From Nematopogon swammerdamellus (taxonomy: Eukaryota > Arthropoda > Insecta > Lepidoptera > Adelidae): 64,000 bases of DNA. The stretch is from positions 5,488,545-5,552,544 of the forward strand of contig OX336336.1 in the NCBI GenBank assembly GCA_946902875.1, written 5' to 3'. The stretch's first letter is position 1. Each line of letters begins with the position of its first letter. Shown here in pieces: positions 45,690 to 57,595 of the stretch. The translations under genes were made by a program, and so were the position numbers. Under the pieces are notes generated by a model, which had not been told where the DNA came from, did not search any database, and saw only the letters and a program-made list of their open reading frames with translations.

Positions 45690-46555
45690 CCAAGCGCCGC
45701 TAAAGAAGTTTCGAATCTTACGCTTTTTCGATCAGGCTACGGATCTGACGCGAGTTTAACATTTTTTACCCATCTAAAAAGTGCCAAGCGCCGCTAAAGG
45801 AGTTTTTACTTCAAAAATACAGAGTTACGAACGAACCAATAGATGTATGTTCGTGAAGCTTGAAAGGCTGAAATAAAATTATAATTGTATTTAAATCGCA
45901 CAGTATGTGGGTAATCGCTGCAACCAACCGAGCCACGGTTAGATAGAAGATACGACGCGCGCAACGTTACTTACTTCCTGCGTGAGTGGAGTTCAATAAC
46001 CACTTTCATTCTCGTTGATCTGAGCAGCGGGCTGTTGTTCGTACTCATACCCACACCTATGTATGCATCGTGTTGTGTGCGTCTGATCGGCGTCTTTGTA
46101 AATGTCGTGTAATAGGTGAAAGGTTAATTGGAAAGCAAACAATGTTAATACTGGTTTAATTAAGGTAACTTGTAGATAATGCTTCAATATTAGAACGGAT
46201 GAAGAACATTCGTGCGAGGAACGTTCGGAAAAGTACATACGTGCCTTATGTCTTAAATATTATGTACTGAGCGGATGGGGCATACGTCTAAAATAATTCT
46301 AAAAAAAAATTAGAATGCGAATCTCGGACGTAGCAGAATGGATTTCGAATATTCGGAATACGTTTCGAAATTTTCTTAAATTCCTTTGAAGTTCAAACTC
46401 TTTCTCTACTCTATCCACTATTTCGAAATATTTTTCGAGGAACGAACGTGCAATATAAAGTTGGAATAAATGGAAGCTTACTAAGCCTGAAGCCAAATAA
46501 AATGTTCGAAAGAAAATTCAGGAAAAATCTCAAAGTCAACGGCGACCGCTTTAAC
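45690..46555. other. no gene recognised
   Basis: Starts with a repeated AAGTGCCAAGCGCCGCTAAA motif (45686 and 45779) shared with the composite units. The remainder is unique AT-rich DNA upstream of the promoter-like block. Confidence 0.3.
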
Positions 46556-46559
46556 CTTC

Positions 46560-46832
46560 AGGAAGTCTGCCGACACTCCCACCCGCCGGCCGGCAGCGGG
46601 GTCCCGCGGTCCCGCTAGTGTGAGGTCGCTCCCGCACGGAGGAGCGTCTCCCGGCGGCGATGTCCCGCTAGAGCGAGGTTATTCCCTCGCGGTGCAGCAA
46701 CCCTCGAGGAAACCCGCCAAGTGTGGAGGGGAGCCGGGACCGGGAGGCGCGCGGCACTGGGCCGGTCAGTCACCGCAGCGTCGCGCCGCCGCGAGGCCGC
46801 CCCCGTACCGCGCTCGCCTCCGATCTCAGTTC
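46560..46832 (+). promoter_or_regulatory. GC/CpG-rich promoter-like block
   Basis: This is a sharp island of GC- and CpG-rich unique sequence in AT-rich surroundings, ending in an initiator-like TCAGT at 46826-46830. No TATA box is evident. It precedes candidate 5' exons on the plus strand at 46833, 49343 and 51659. Overlapping ORFs on both strands are an effect of the low stop-codon density in GC-rich DNA. Confidence 0.4.
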
Positions 46833-47124
46833 CGCGCGCCGTTTTGTTTATACGCAACGGAAAATTCGGCGGGAATACAGCGCTCCGACATTTTTGACTG
46901 AGAAAACTTGGACCGGTGTGTTTGAATTTGGAATAATATTTCGAACGGATTCAGTGGGATGTTTGGAACGTATTTTGTATAGTGGGTGCAGTGGAGTTGG
47001 TGGCAGATGGACTAATGATATAACAATTGTGGATTGTCTATGTGTATGGTGCTCGTGCGTGTGTGGTGCGTATTGTACGATTGTGCACGAGGATAGAGAG
47101 AGAAGCTAACGAACTGATTACGGA
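46833..47124 (+). other. candidate first (untranslated) exon
   Basis: The sequence runs from the initiator-like site to a possible donor GGAG|GTGTGT at about 47125. An ORF crosses it (ATG about 46723) but has no recognisable content. Exon status is inferred from composition and from the better-defined exon at 49343. Confidence 0.3.
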
Positions 47125-47463
47125 GGTGTGTATGTTCTCATGATGATAAGCCCTCGGACTGTTTGTTGTCGAATGAATCTTGTTTGATTCTGGACTGACT
47201 CTGATAGCTGACTCGTCGGTCAAGTTGAATGATTCAACATGATTCTTATTAAGTAGGTTTTTTTTTCGAGTCGGGCTTGAAATTGTTGCGGAACTGTAAA
47301 TATACATATTGAATGAACAATTTACTAAAATAATGTAAATCGTCTGTTTTTTCCTGTTCGTGTCGGTATGGTTTTTACCTGGATCTGAAACGTTGTTATT
47401 AAATTTTAATATACTTAGGTGTATTGATTTCCCACAATAATATTGAACAAGTTTATTTTCCCG

Positions 47464-47567
47464 AAGGTAAGCACTGACATGGCACCTAGTTCACCCGGTG
47501 TTATGAGCTGGCATCACGATGTTGTAGGTGATGTAGCAAACCGTGTCAGTTTCCATAAAAAAAGTGT
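47464..47567 (+). mobile_element. 5S-type SINE, 3' end
   Basis: AGCACTGACATGGCACCTAG to GTTTCCATAAAAAAAGTG. Confidence 0.6.
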
Positions 47568-47569
47568 TA

Positions 47570-48415
47570 CAGTTATTACATATCTTTGGATCTTTCTATG
47601 GTCATGTATACGATGTACCTACAGCCACGTACACCCGTTCGCAGCACATTCACATATGAATATTTCATCAAAATTATTACACTTACATACCAACTTGGCA
47701 TGAAAATATATTCACAATATTGCTTGTATGTGATGTCGTGTGCAAAATATCTTGGATTATGATCACCGTTTTAATCAAATTGAATTTACGAATAATTTGA
47801 ACTAAGAACATTATTTGCAAATTCAACACGGAAAGCGTGCATCCAACGGAGTTTGTTATGCTAAACATTTTCACATTATCCAGGTAATCCATTTAAAATA
47901 AACATAGTTGCCCTTTTTTGGTTCGGTACCAAGTTATACGATAAGTGACACATCATTGGAACCGACTCGACTTGTTGAATTCAAAATATTTTTTTTTATA
48001 TTTTCGAAAAACTGCAAAATCGTGTGTTCCACTCTATCTCCGAAAGTTTACAATGAAAAAATCTAAAGAAATCAGCATTGTGGATAATTGATTGAATTTT
48101 ACAGGAAAAGTTAAAGACATTTTATTTAGTAGTAGGCTTACATCGTCAATACATAAGCTATAGCAGTTTTAAAATTCCGCAAAAAAGTACATACTAAATG
48201 ATCATGCATTCAGAGTGCCGCGAGAACCGCGTAAGGTGTTGACGCGGTTACGGTACGGTTTAATACATTGCTGCGAAATTTTCTTGTTCGCCTGCATGTA
48301 CTTCTCACACATCCCAAAGGTTAGTTAGAATGGAATGCCTCACGGCATTAAGCTCGGCATATTATACAATTTTTTTTTAATTCGTGTTAAATAAAGAATA
48401 TGTATATACATATTA
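47570..48415. other. probable intron, no element recognised
   Basis: AT-rich. A LINE-like 3' tail with AATAAAG may end near 48.4 kb before the TGATA run. Confidence 0.25.
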
Positions 48416-48417
48416 TG

Positions 48418-48586
48418 TTATGATATGATATGATATGATATGATATGATATGATATGATATGATATGATATGATATGATATGATATGATATGATATGATA
48501 TGATATGATATGATATGATATGATATGATATGATATGATATGATATGATATGATATGATATGATATGATATGATATGATATGATAT
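48418..48586 (+). repeat. (TGATA)n microsatellite
   Basis: About 34 uninterrupted pentamers. Opposite-strand ORFs reading ISYHI repeats are a by-product. Confidence 0.95.
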
Positions 48587-49342
48587 ATGATATACATACG
48601 TACATACATTGAATCATTGGTCAACTCAGCCCAAGTACTTTGTGATGATTTAGTCACAACTCGAGACAAGCTTAGTCAAAATTCATTGTTATTCTGTTCG
48701 GCACATAAGGTAGTTTCCATTGGTTATATTTACACTTAGTGTCCAACTACTCAAACATCGAAACTACCCTGGTCTAGGGGGCCACTTCGAGTTTATAGCC
48801 TTCGCAGTGGAGGACCTTGGCATGTGTTCGCCGAACGCTAAGGATTTAGCCAGGCTGATCGGCGAAATTCTTCTTTTTTATCATTTTATATCTTTTATCA
48901 TTGAAATAAAAGGTTTCCAATAAAAATAGTTATATTTTACATAGGTAATAAGAAGGTAGGAGAATCGCATCCATAATCCTTTTCTAAAATCATCCGAATA
49001 TTTCAAAACCTCAGTTTTGTTGAGAAATATACTGTGATGTTTTATGTTAATAAATAAAATTCAATACCTTCATACATTTTGTGGGACGAATTAAAGTTTA
49101 AGTTTGAAATTTTTCCAAGGATATTTCGAAGCACAAAAGTTACGCTCAAATATCCTACGAAAATACTCGTCCATATTTGATCCTTTAAAAGTAATAATAA
49201 TTAAAAATCTTGAATACAAAATACTCCAACGGGCAGAGCACTCAAGCATTAAGCAAATACTTTAAGAATTAATTTTCTGCTGATTAAATGATTTATTGAA
49301 TTATATTTCGTCTTTAAGTACTTAAATTTATTATTTTTACAG

Positions 49343-49416
49343 GCCGGCGGCCGCGTGCCTCTTCTGATATGAAGGAGAAAGGTTGAAAATTGCCTTCAGC
49401 AGCCTCCGCTGAAAAT
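49343..49416 (+). other. candidate internal 5' untranslated exon
   Basis: A tract TTATTTTTACAG precedes 74 bp of GC-rich sequence that ends at a consensus donor AAAAT|GTAAGT. All three frames contain stops, and a six-codon upstream ORF (ATG AAG GAG AAA GGT TGA) lies inside. That suggests 5' UTR rather than coding sequence. Confidence 0.45.
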
Positions 49417-49519
49417 GTAAGTTTTATTTTTATAAACATATAGCTAGTTGTACCTATATAGTATCTTTTCTATTAGGTATCTACACGCACATATTCATTC
49501 ATTCACGCACATTTCATTG

Positions 49520-49680
49520 TCATCGGCTTCTCATGTGAGAGGTCCGAGGTTCGAATCGGGTCGGCGTGTACTAAATAGTTTTTTCTGACGAAAAACATTG
49601 CATACATACACCTGCTGCTTCACCGTTCGGACCCGGTGTAAAACTGTAGATCCCTTCCCTTGCATCACCAGCATCACTCT
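49520..49680 (+). mobile_element. tRNA-derived SINE, 5' half
   Basis: Contains the B box GAGGTTCGAATCGGG, then TTTTTTCTGACGAAAAAC and CCGTTCGGACCCGGTGTAAA. Confidence 0.6.
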
Positions 49681-49844
49681 ATATATTTGTAGGTATTATG
49701 TATGAACAAAAACAATTGTTTTGGAAAATCACGAACCGCCTAAATAGACACTACAGCAATGGTTTTTGACTGTGCGGCATGCGTGAAGTTGAAATATACA
49801 AAAATATATTTCTTATATGACTAACGACATATTATCCTTTTCGG

Positions 49845-51455
49845 ATTTTATCTTTACTTGTGAGACCTTGCTTCATGCCAAATTTCATTACTCTAGCTAG
49901 GTCAACGGTAAGTACCCTATAGGTTTTGATTTCATTTGCGTGAGTTTGCAATTATTAAAATTTCCCATAATAAATAGCCGTATCTTTTGATTATATTGAT
50001 TTAGAAGCTTTCATTTTCTATAGCTCGAAGGGATCGCAGACGTTAGTATTTCATATTAATTTCAATTTGATATCTTGACTCGTTACTGAGAAAAAAGGTC
50101 TTGACACACAAAACAAGCAATTTTTTTTTAATATCATATAACTACAAGTTTAAGATTTTAGGATTTTTTCCTTGACGTGTGCTATGAGACCTTGCTTCTT
50201 ACCAAATTTTATGATTCTAGGTTGACGAGAAATGCCATATAGGTTTTGATTTGAGTGGAGTGAGTTTGCGAGTATGAAATCTGACATAGACGGCCGTATC
50301 TTTTGATTGCGTTGATTTAGAAGCTTGCATTTTTCACACCTTAAAGAGATCGTAGATCTTAGTATTTCATATTAATTTCAATTTTTTATCTTGATTCGTT
50401 CCTGAGAAAAAGGGACCTTGACATACAAAACAAAATTTTTTTTTTATGTCAATAACTACAATTTTACAATTTTCGGATTTTTTCCTTTACTTGTGCTATG
50501 AGACCTTGCTTCTTAACAAATTTTATGATTCTAGGTTGACGGGAAATACCCTATAGGTTTTGATTTGAGTGGAGTGAGTTTGCGAGCATGAAATATGACA
50601 TAGATGGCCGTATCTTTTAATTGCGTTGATTTAGAAGCTTGCATTTTTCACACCTTAAAGAGATCGTAGATCTTAGTATTTCATATTAATTTCAATTTTT
50701 TTATCTTGATTCGTTCCTGAGAAAAAGGGACCCTGACATACAAAACAAAAAAAATTTTTTTATGTCAATAACTACAATTTTACAATTTTCGGATTTTTTC
50801 CTTTACTTGTGCTATGAGACCTTGCTTCTTACCACATTTTATGATTCTAGGTTGATGGGAAATACCCTATAGGTTTTGATTTGAGTGGAGTGAGTTTGCG
50901 AGCATGAAATATGACATAGATGGCCGTATCTTTTAATTGCGTTGATTTAGAAGCTTTAATATTCTACACCTTAAAGAGATCGTAGAACTTAGTATTTCGT
51001 ATTAATTTCAATTTGTTATCTTGATTTGTTCCTGAGAAAAAGGGACCTTGACATACAAAGCAAACAAAAAATTTGTTTTAATGTCACATAACTATAAATT
51101 TACAATTTTCGATTTTTTCCTTTACTTGTGCTATGAGACCTTGCTTCTTACCAAATTTCATTATTCTAGGTTAACGGGAAGTACTCTATAGGTTTTGATT
51201 TGGTTTGCCGGTAGCAAAATATGTGGCTTAAATGGGCGTATCTAGTGATTGCGTGGACCTATAAGCTTAATTTTTTTACACCTCCGAGGAAACGTAGACC
51301 TTAGTATTTGATATTAATTTCAACTTTATACCTCTACCCGTTCCTGAGAAAAAAGGTCTTGACAGACAGACAGACACCCAGCCAGCCAGCCAGACGGACA
51401 ACAAAGTGATCCTATAAGGGTTTCGTTTTTTCCTCCTTTGAGGTACGGAACCCTA
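49845..51455 (+). repeat. five tandem ~316-bp units with a SINE-like end
   Basis: The phrase TATGAGACCTTGCTTC (first copy TGTGAGAC) starts near 49858, 50182, 50496, 50812 and 51131, giving spacings of about 314-324. Each unit has GGTTTTGATTTGAGTGGAG, ATCTTTTAATTGCGTTGAT and CTGAGAAAAAGGGACC. The outermost units are most diverged. The array ends in CAGACAGACAGACACCC and GGTACGGAACCCTAAAAA. Confidence 0.8.
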
Positions 51456-51658
51456 AAAATCGTCAATTTAGTTTTAGCATCAGACATAGAGTCTACAAAC
51501 GCAGTAGTACAAAGTAACTTACTCCGTGACCTGACCATCCCTTACAGATTTATTATTATTAATAATTGATGTATCTAGTTCAAAAAAGGTACAATGTAAC
51601 CTAACCTATACAACCTACCAAGCCCAAATGTATTATCAATCTTTTTTTTTTCGTTCAG

Positions 51659-51868
51659 GTAAAGTGGTCATTGATCCGAACTATATCGACAAAGACTAAC
51701 GCTTCGGAAGCGGAATTTTCTTTCGCGAACTTCCAAGAACTAAACTAGAATGGGTTCAAATAATTAGGGGCGGACGTCCGCCATTAGATGCCTCCCGAAC
51801 TTGCGCAGCCGCACTGCGGAGCGACGCGCGACGGCGGCGGCGATGTGGTCGCAGCTATTTTGTTTTGT
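51659..51868 (+). other. candidate exon with signal-peptide-like start
   Basis: The acceptor TTTTTTTTCGTTCAG precedes about 200 bp that become strongly GC-rich and end in an ATG at 51843 reading MWSQLFCF and then a possible donor GTATTT. Read through, the peptide is MWSQLFCFVFILI and stops. A hydrophobic start at an exon end is common for secreted or membrane proteins. A second ATG at 51788 opens a 40-codon frame instead. The rest of the gene was not found in the window. Confidence 0.3.
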
Positions 51869-51869
51869 A

Positions 51870-52890
51870 TTTATTTTGATTTAGTTACATGTTTATTTGG
51901 TCATAAATAATATGGTAACTACCCCGATTTTATTACTAAATTGAGGCTAACTTTACCTGTAGATGAACTGAATTATTTAAAGAACGGTCATGCAACCGCT
52001 ATTTAAAATGTTAATAATTTGATCAAAATAAAATTTTCACCCCTACTTTTAGAATGTTTACTCCTCATACTCTACTATTATACTAGTATTAATTTTCCAA
52101 GCGTTTTGACTGTTTCTTTAGGTTTACATAACATATCCATGTTAAATCAAAATTTGTCAACATTGGAATCCGAGACTGAGCTCAAAAGTTGCTTTACCTT
52201 TAGTTGAAATGTCACTACAAAAATTATTTTAAAATCAATACTATAACCGCAATTAACATAGTATCACCTAATAAATGCAACGTCGTCGCTGAGACCGGTA
52301 TACTCAAATATTGTCTTTAGTCCCAACAACAACAAAAAAAGTCGTACCACCGCCTCCGCACCGCCTCCGCGCCGCCGGTATGTGTAGCCTAGAGACCGTT
52401 TACCTCTAACACGAAAATGCTCTCGCGTCATTAGGTAGAGCCAAATTCGCGAGTGCCGCTTTTTCGTGCGTAGTTTCAGATTCCCACTAATTACAAGGGC
52501 ACCTAACGAATATCCTCTCGAATTAGATTTACTTACCTTTATTGAAGATCCGTGGAGATTTCTTCTATGTCAGTAATTAAGTATAAAAGCTATATTTTGT
52601 CCGCGGCATCCGCACGCATTAAAGTCAGCTCTGTCGGCAAAATGTCATCACTAATAATATGACAAAATGTCATCAATGAATATGATAAGAGTCTACATAT
52701 ACTATACTAGTACAGTATACTATACTACAGTACACAGAGCAAAAAAGTCCGGTCCGCCGGGCGCGGGCGGGGCCAGGCCCGATCGTTGTTCTGTGCTACA
52801 GTAATACAGTATACTAACGATTTACTTGTCCTCGCCGGTAGTATTTCTCGTGGCTCCGTGTCTACCTGTTCGTGTTTGCATCTGTATGTA
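51870..52890. other. no gene recognised
   Basis: 52340-52380 is a short GC-rich run with CGCCTCCGCACCGCCTCCG, and 52735-52795 another (CCGCCGGGCGCGGGCGGGG). Otherwise AT-rich. Confidence 0.25.
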
Positions 52891-52894
52891 TCTA

Positions 52895-53010
52895 TATTAT
52901 GTTTGCAATTAAGACAGGTTGACTGGCAGAGATTGCCATAGGTAATAAGTCCGCCTTTTGTAAAATGTATATTAAATTGCAATAAAGGATATTTATATTC
53001 AATTCTATTC
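52895..53010 (+). mobile_element. LINE 3' UTR fragment (ataagtccgcc family)
   Basis: GACAGGTTGACTGGCAGAG, then GGTAATAAGTCCGCCTTTTG and TTGCAATAAAGG. Confidence 0.6.
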
Positions 53011-53289
53011 TTGTTCATATACGTATAAACGTATTTATCTCAATTCTAAGCTAAATTTTTAAATAGATTAGTGTTTTTCAAGCGTAAGCCGAAGATAAAA
53101 TTCGAAATACTTATCAAATCACATTTTGAAGATGTGCTCTGAGAAAACTGGCTACCAACGTTTAGGAACAAATGACCAGTGTTGGATGAAACCAGTTCAA
53201 TTCAGTAATCACGGTTGTATTTTATTAAATTTTCATAATTTTCTCATGTAGCAAAATTACTTTTTTCTGATTCATAGTCTTGAAATAAT

Positions 53290-53785
53290 TGTTTAATCTG
53301 CTTGCGTCCAAGCACCACATGATACAGCGCCGAGCCCTGGCCTTGGTGGCCTGAAACTTACAGATGGTCTGGAGTCTCTGAGTCACAGACGATTTGTAGG
53401 TTCGCTTCTACCACGGGCGCTGCTCTGTGGAACTGGCATTCCTTATTCCCTGCCACCCGTCCTATCTCCGCATGACTCGTCGCAGAGAGACTCAGCACCC
53501 TTTTGTTGTTGACATTGGACTTTTGAGAACCCTTCTCTAAATCTTTTCTTTGTCGCACCGCTAGTGTGTGGAACTGTCTTCCGGCGAGTGTGTTTCCCGA
53601 ATAACTTAACCTGGGTGTCTTCAAACGTCGTACTAACAGGCTAGACAGCCTAGCAACAGTCCGCAAATCTGCTGGCATGGCGACTGAGTGTGGTTTCGCG
53701 AGGAGAGGTGTTTTTGGCTCTGTCGAATGCACCATTGGTCTCTCGGCACAGCCACCCATGTTGGTTTACATAAAAAATGTAAATA
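53290..53785 (+). mobile_element. decayed LINE ORF2 3' portion
   Basis: Across frameshifts the plus strand shows the order typical of the reverse transcriptase C-terminus: a CSVELAFLIP-like segment, HPFVVDIG, VAPLVCGT (from RTAKLWN-like), NLGVF-type and FKRRxNRLD-like motifs, and a 3' end in TTGGTTTACATAAAAAA. Several stops make it a relic. Confidence 0.65.
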
Positions 53786-54469
53786 ATTGCAACTTTAATG
53801 CCTGGGTAGGTTTTAAGTTTGACCTATTCAAAGAATAGTTCATACGAAACGATTGAGCAAGAAGTCGTAATAGCCTGACGTACTAAAATCGTTCAATTAT
53901 TTCACGGAACGTCCAAGCGGCGACGAACATTTCAGAAACGGTTTCGCCATTTTGCAACAGTGTCAGCTGCTCCTTTTAAAATTTGACCTAATTCCTTTAG
54001 ACGTAGGGTCGTTATTGGCTCGCGTGGGCGTTCGCTGCGGAAACAGTGTATGAATAGTTTTGTCGTTTATTTGTCGTTTACGAGGTCTTTCACCAGCAGC
54101 GCATGTGGGTCACTTAGATTAGTGCGTGTACTTCTACCGGCCGCGCCACTGCATCTACATACATTCTTCCACCGGCCGGGATGCACTTCCGCACGGCGCC
54201 TTATGCAATCTACAATTTTATTTCAGTTTCATATTAACACAGCATATATATGGCTAAAGCAGTATGGAAACTAGGCCTATTTGTTAAAATAAGTACCTAC
54301 GCTCCATTGGAGCGTTAGGGATGTCAATCAAATTTTTTTGTAAAATTGTAAAATTATTATTTATTAAAACATTTATTTAGGTTCTGTAATGTAATGATCA
54401 AATAATCAATATAATCAATCATCAATAATAAGTTCAAAACGTGGGTGCTATATATATGAATTGATATAA

Positions 54470-55680
54470 CTTTTCTCGACTTTTGTCAACTTTTATTAAC
54501 TTTTGTAAATTGTTTACAACTTTTGTCAGCTCTTGTCAACCATTGTAAATGTTTGTCAACTTTTCTCATCTTTTGCCAATTTCAGTCATCTTTTGTAAAC
54601 TTTTATCGACTGTTGTCAAGTCTTGTCAATGTTTGTCAACCTTGGTAAACTTTTGTCAGCTTTCGTCAACATTTGTCAACTTTTGTCATCTTTTGTCAAC
54701 TTTCATCGACTGTTGTCAACTCTTGTCAATGTTTGTCAACCTTGGTCAACTTTCGTCAATATTTGTCATCTTTTGTCAACTTTTATCGACTGTTGTCAAC
54801 TCTTGTCAATCTTTGTCAACCTTGGTCAACTTTTGTTAACTTTCGTCAACATTTGTCGACTTTTGTCATCTTTTGTCAACGTTTGTCAACTTTTGTCTAT
54901 TTTTCTCGATTTTTGTGAAATTATAGCCACTTTCGTCATCTCTTATCAACTTTTCTCATCTTTTGGCAACTTCTGTCACCTTTTGTCAACTTTTATCGAC
55001 TGTTGTCAACTCTTGTCAAGTTTTGTAAACTTTGAGAGAACTTTTATCAACTCTCGGTAACTTATGTCAACTCTTGTCAACTTTTGTCAATATTTATCAA
55101 CTTTTGTCAACTTTCGTCAACTTTTGTCAAATTTTGTCAACTTTCGTTAACGTTTGTCTACTTTTATGGCTTTTGTCGACTTTTGTTAACTTATAGCCAC
55201 TTTCGTCCTCTTTTGTCAATTTTTTCCAACTTCAATCAGCTTTTGTAAAATTTTAACGACTGTTGTCAACTTTCGGAAATTTTTGTCAACTTTTGCCAAC
55301 TTCTGTCACTTTTATGAACTTAGGCCAGCTTCCGTCAACTTTTGTCAACTTTCGTCATCTTTTGTCAACTTTCGTCATCTTTTGTCAACTTTTACTAACT
55401 TCTGTCAACTTTTAACCACTATTGTCAACTTTTGCCAAGTTCTGTCACTTTTATGAACTTTTGTCAGCTTTCGTGAACTTTTGTCAACTCTTGTAAACTT
55501 TCGTCAACTATTGTTAATTAATGTCAACTAATTATTGTCAACTTTTTTCATATTTTGTCAACGTTTGTCAACTTATGTCAGCTGTTTGTCAACTTTTCCC
55601 ATCTTTTGTCCAGTTTTCAACTTTCGTTAACTCTTGTCAACTTTAGTCAACTTATCTAAACTCTTGTCAACTTTTGTCAA
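54470..55680 (+). repeat. (TTTTGTCAAC)n array, left arm
   Basis: About 120 ten-base units with variants such as TTTTATCGAC, TGTTGTCAAC and CTTGGTCAAC. The compound motif TCTTGTCAAT GTTTGTCAAC recurs at 54621 and 54721, a 100-base period. All three frames of this strand are largely stop-free. Confidence 0.85.
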
Positions 55681-55682
55681 CT

Positions 55683-57310
55683 CCTTGTTAACGAAAGCTG
55701 ACAAAAGTAAAGTGACAAAAGTTGACAACAGTGGTTAAAATATGATAAAAGCTGACAAAAGCTGAGAGAAGTTGGCAAAAGTTGACAAAAGATGACGAAA
55801 GTGGCTATAAGTTCACAAAAGTCGAGAAAAGTATACAAAATTTCACAAACGTTGACAAAAGATGACAAAATGTTGACGAAAGTTGACTAAGGTTGACAAA
55901 CTACCACAAGGTTGACAACAGTCGATAAAAGTTGACAAAGATGACAAATGTTGACGAAAGTTGACAAAAGTTGACCAAGGTTAGGTTGACATTGACACGA
56001 GTTGACAACAGTCGATAAAAGTTGACACAGGTCGATAAAAGTTGATAAAAGATGACAAAAGTAGACAAAAGCCGACAAAGGTTAACAAACATTGACAAGA
56101 GTTGACAACAGTCGATAAAAGTTGATAAAAGATGACAAAAGTTGACAAATGTTGACGAAAGTTGACAAAAGTTGACCAAGGTTAGGTTGACATTGACACG
56201 AGTTGACAACAGTCGATAAAAGTTGACACAGGTCGATAAAAGTTGATAAAAGATGACAAAAGTAGACAAAAGCCGACAAAGGTTAACAAACATTGACAAG
56301 AGTTGACAACAGTCGATAAAAGTTGATAAAAGATGACAAAAGTTGACAAATGTTGACGAAAGTTGACAAAAGTTGACCAAGGTTGCCAAACATTGACAAG
56401 AGTTGACAACAGTCGATAAAAGTTGACAAAAGACGACAAAAGTTGACAAATATTGACGAAAGTTGACAAAAGTTGACCAAGGTTGACAAACATTGACAAG
56501 AGGTGACAACAGTCGATAAAAGTTGACAAAAGATGACAAAAGTTGACAAATATTGACGAAAGTTGACAAAAGTTGACCAAGGTTGACAAACATTGACAAG
56601 AGTTGACAACAGTCGATAAAAGTTGACAAAAGGTGACAGAAGTGGGCAAAGATAAGAAAAGTTGACAAAAGTTGACAAGAGTTGACATAAGTTACCGAGA
56701 GTTGGCAAAAGTTCTCAAAAGTTTACAAAACTTGACAACAGTCGATAAAAGTTGACAAAAGGTGACAGAAGTTGGCAAAAGATGAGAAAAGTTGACAAAA
56801 GTTGACAAGAGTTGACATAAGTTACCGACAGTTGACAAAAGTTCTCAAAAGTTTACAAACTTGACAAGAGTTGACAACAGTCGCTAAAAGTTGACAAAAG
56901 GTGACAGAAGTTGGCAAAAGATAAGAAAAGTTGACAAAAGTTGACAAGAGTTGACATAAGTTACCGAGAGTTGGCAAAAGTTCTCAAAAGTTTACAAAAC
57001 TTGACAAGAGTTGACAACAGTCGATAATAGTTGACAAAAGGTGACAGAAGTTGGCAAAAGATGAGAAAAGTTGACAAAAGTTGACAAGAGTTGACATAAA
57101 TTACCGAGAGTTGACAAAAGTTCTCAAAAGTTTACAAAACTTGACAAGAGTTGACAACAGTCGATAAAAGTTGACAAAAGGTGACAGAAGTTGGCAAAAG
57201 ATAAGAAACGTTGGCAAGAGTTGACAACAGTCGATAAAAGTTGACAAAATGTGACAGAAGTTGGCAAAAGATGAGAAAAGTTGACAAAAGTTGTCAACAT
57301 TTGTCAAAAG
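55683..57310 (-). repeat. (GTTGACAAAA)n array, right arm
   Basis: The same unit in reverse. CATTGACAAG GAGTTGACAAC-type words recur at 56291, 56391, 56491 and 56591, exactly 100 bases apart. From 56640 on, GTTACCGAGA recurs at about 56691, 56821, 56960 and 57100, a 130-140-base period. Confidence 0.85.
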
Positions 57311-57595
57311 TTAATAAGTGACAGCAGTCGAAAAACGTTTGTAAACATTTTTTTGCATTCTAAAAGATCGTGGACTGTCCGTGGCGCATGCAACAAAAAC
57401 AAACACGACCACTCGGACGCGGCACCCGCGACTGATTGTTTGCGACATTCGCTTCGGGGCCTTGTTGAGGTGTGCGTGTGTGTGAGTGCGTCGTTTCGAT
57501 CGTTTTGTACGTAGTTTCCATACTGCTTTAGCCATATATATGCTGTGATATTAAGTTTTAAATAAACATTGTCACATATTATGTAGAGATGTATG

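Larger units (their letters stand above)
54212..57573. repeat. giant palindrome built from a 10-bp minisatellite
   Basis: From about 54470 to 55680 the plus strand is a variable tandem of TTTTGTCAAC. At about 55683 it flips and continues as GTTGACAAAA to about 57310. Outside the arrays, 54212-54272 and 57514-57573 are inverted copies of one sequence (CATATATATGGCTAAAGCAG and its reverse). The arms share the same order of variant units, e.g. GAGAACTTTTATCAACTCTC on the left and its reverse counterpart on the right. Confidence 0.8.

Noticed and set aside
46615..47109. Overlapping ORFs on both strands of the GC-rich block
   Set aside because: Low stop-codon density in GC-rich DNA explains them; the block reads better as promoter and 5' UTR.
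48387..48669. ORFs of 76 and 83 codons (ISYHI repeats)
   Set aside because: Translation of the TGATA microsatellite.
55901..56668. 255-codon minus-strand ORF and similar long ORFs at 54549-55060 and 56182-56708
   Set aside because: They arise because the decamer TTTTGTCAAC has no stop in any frame on one strand. There is no domain, and the same ten-residue cycle appears in all frames.
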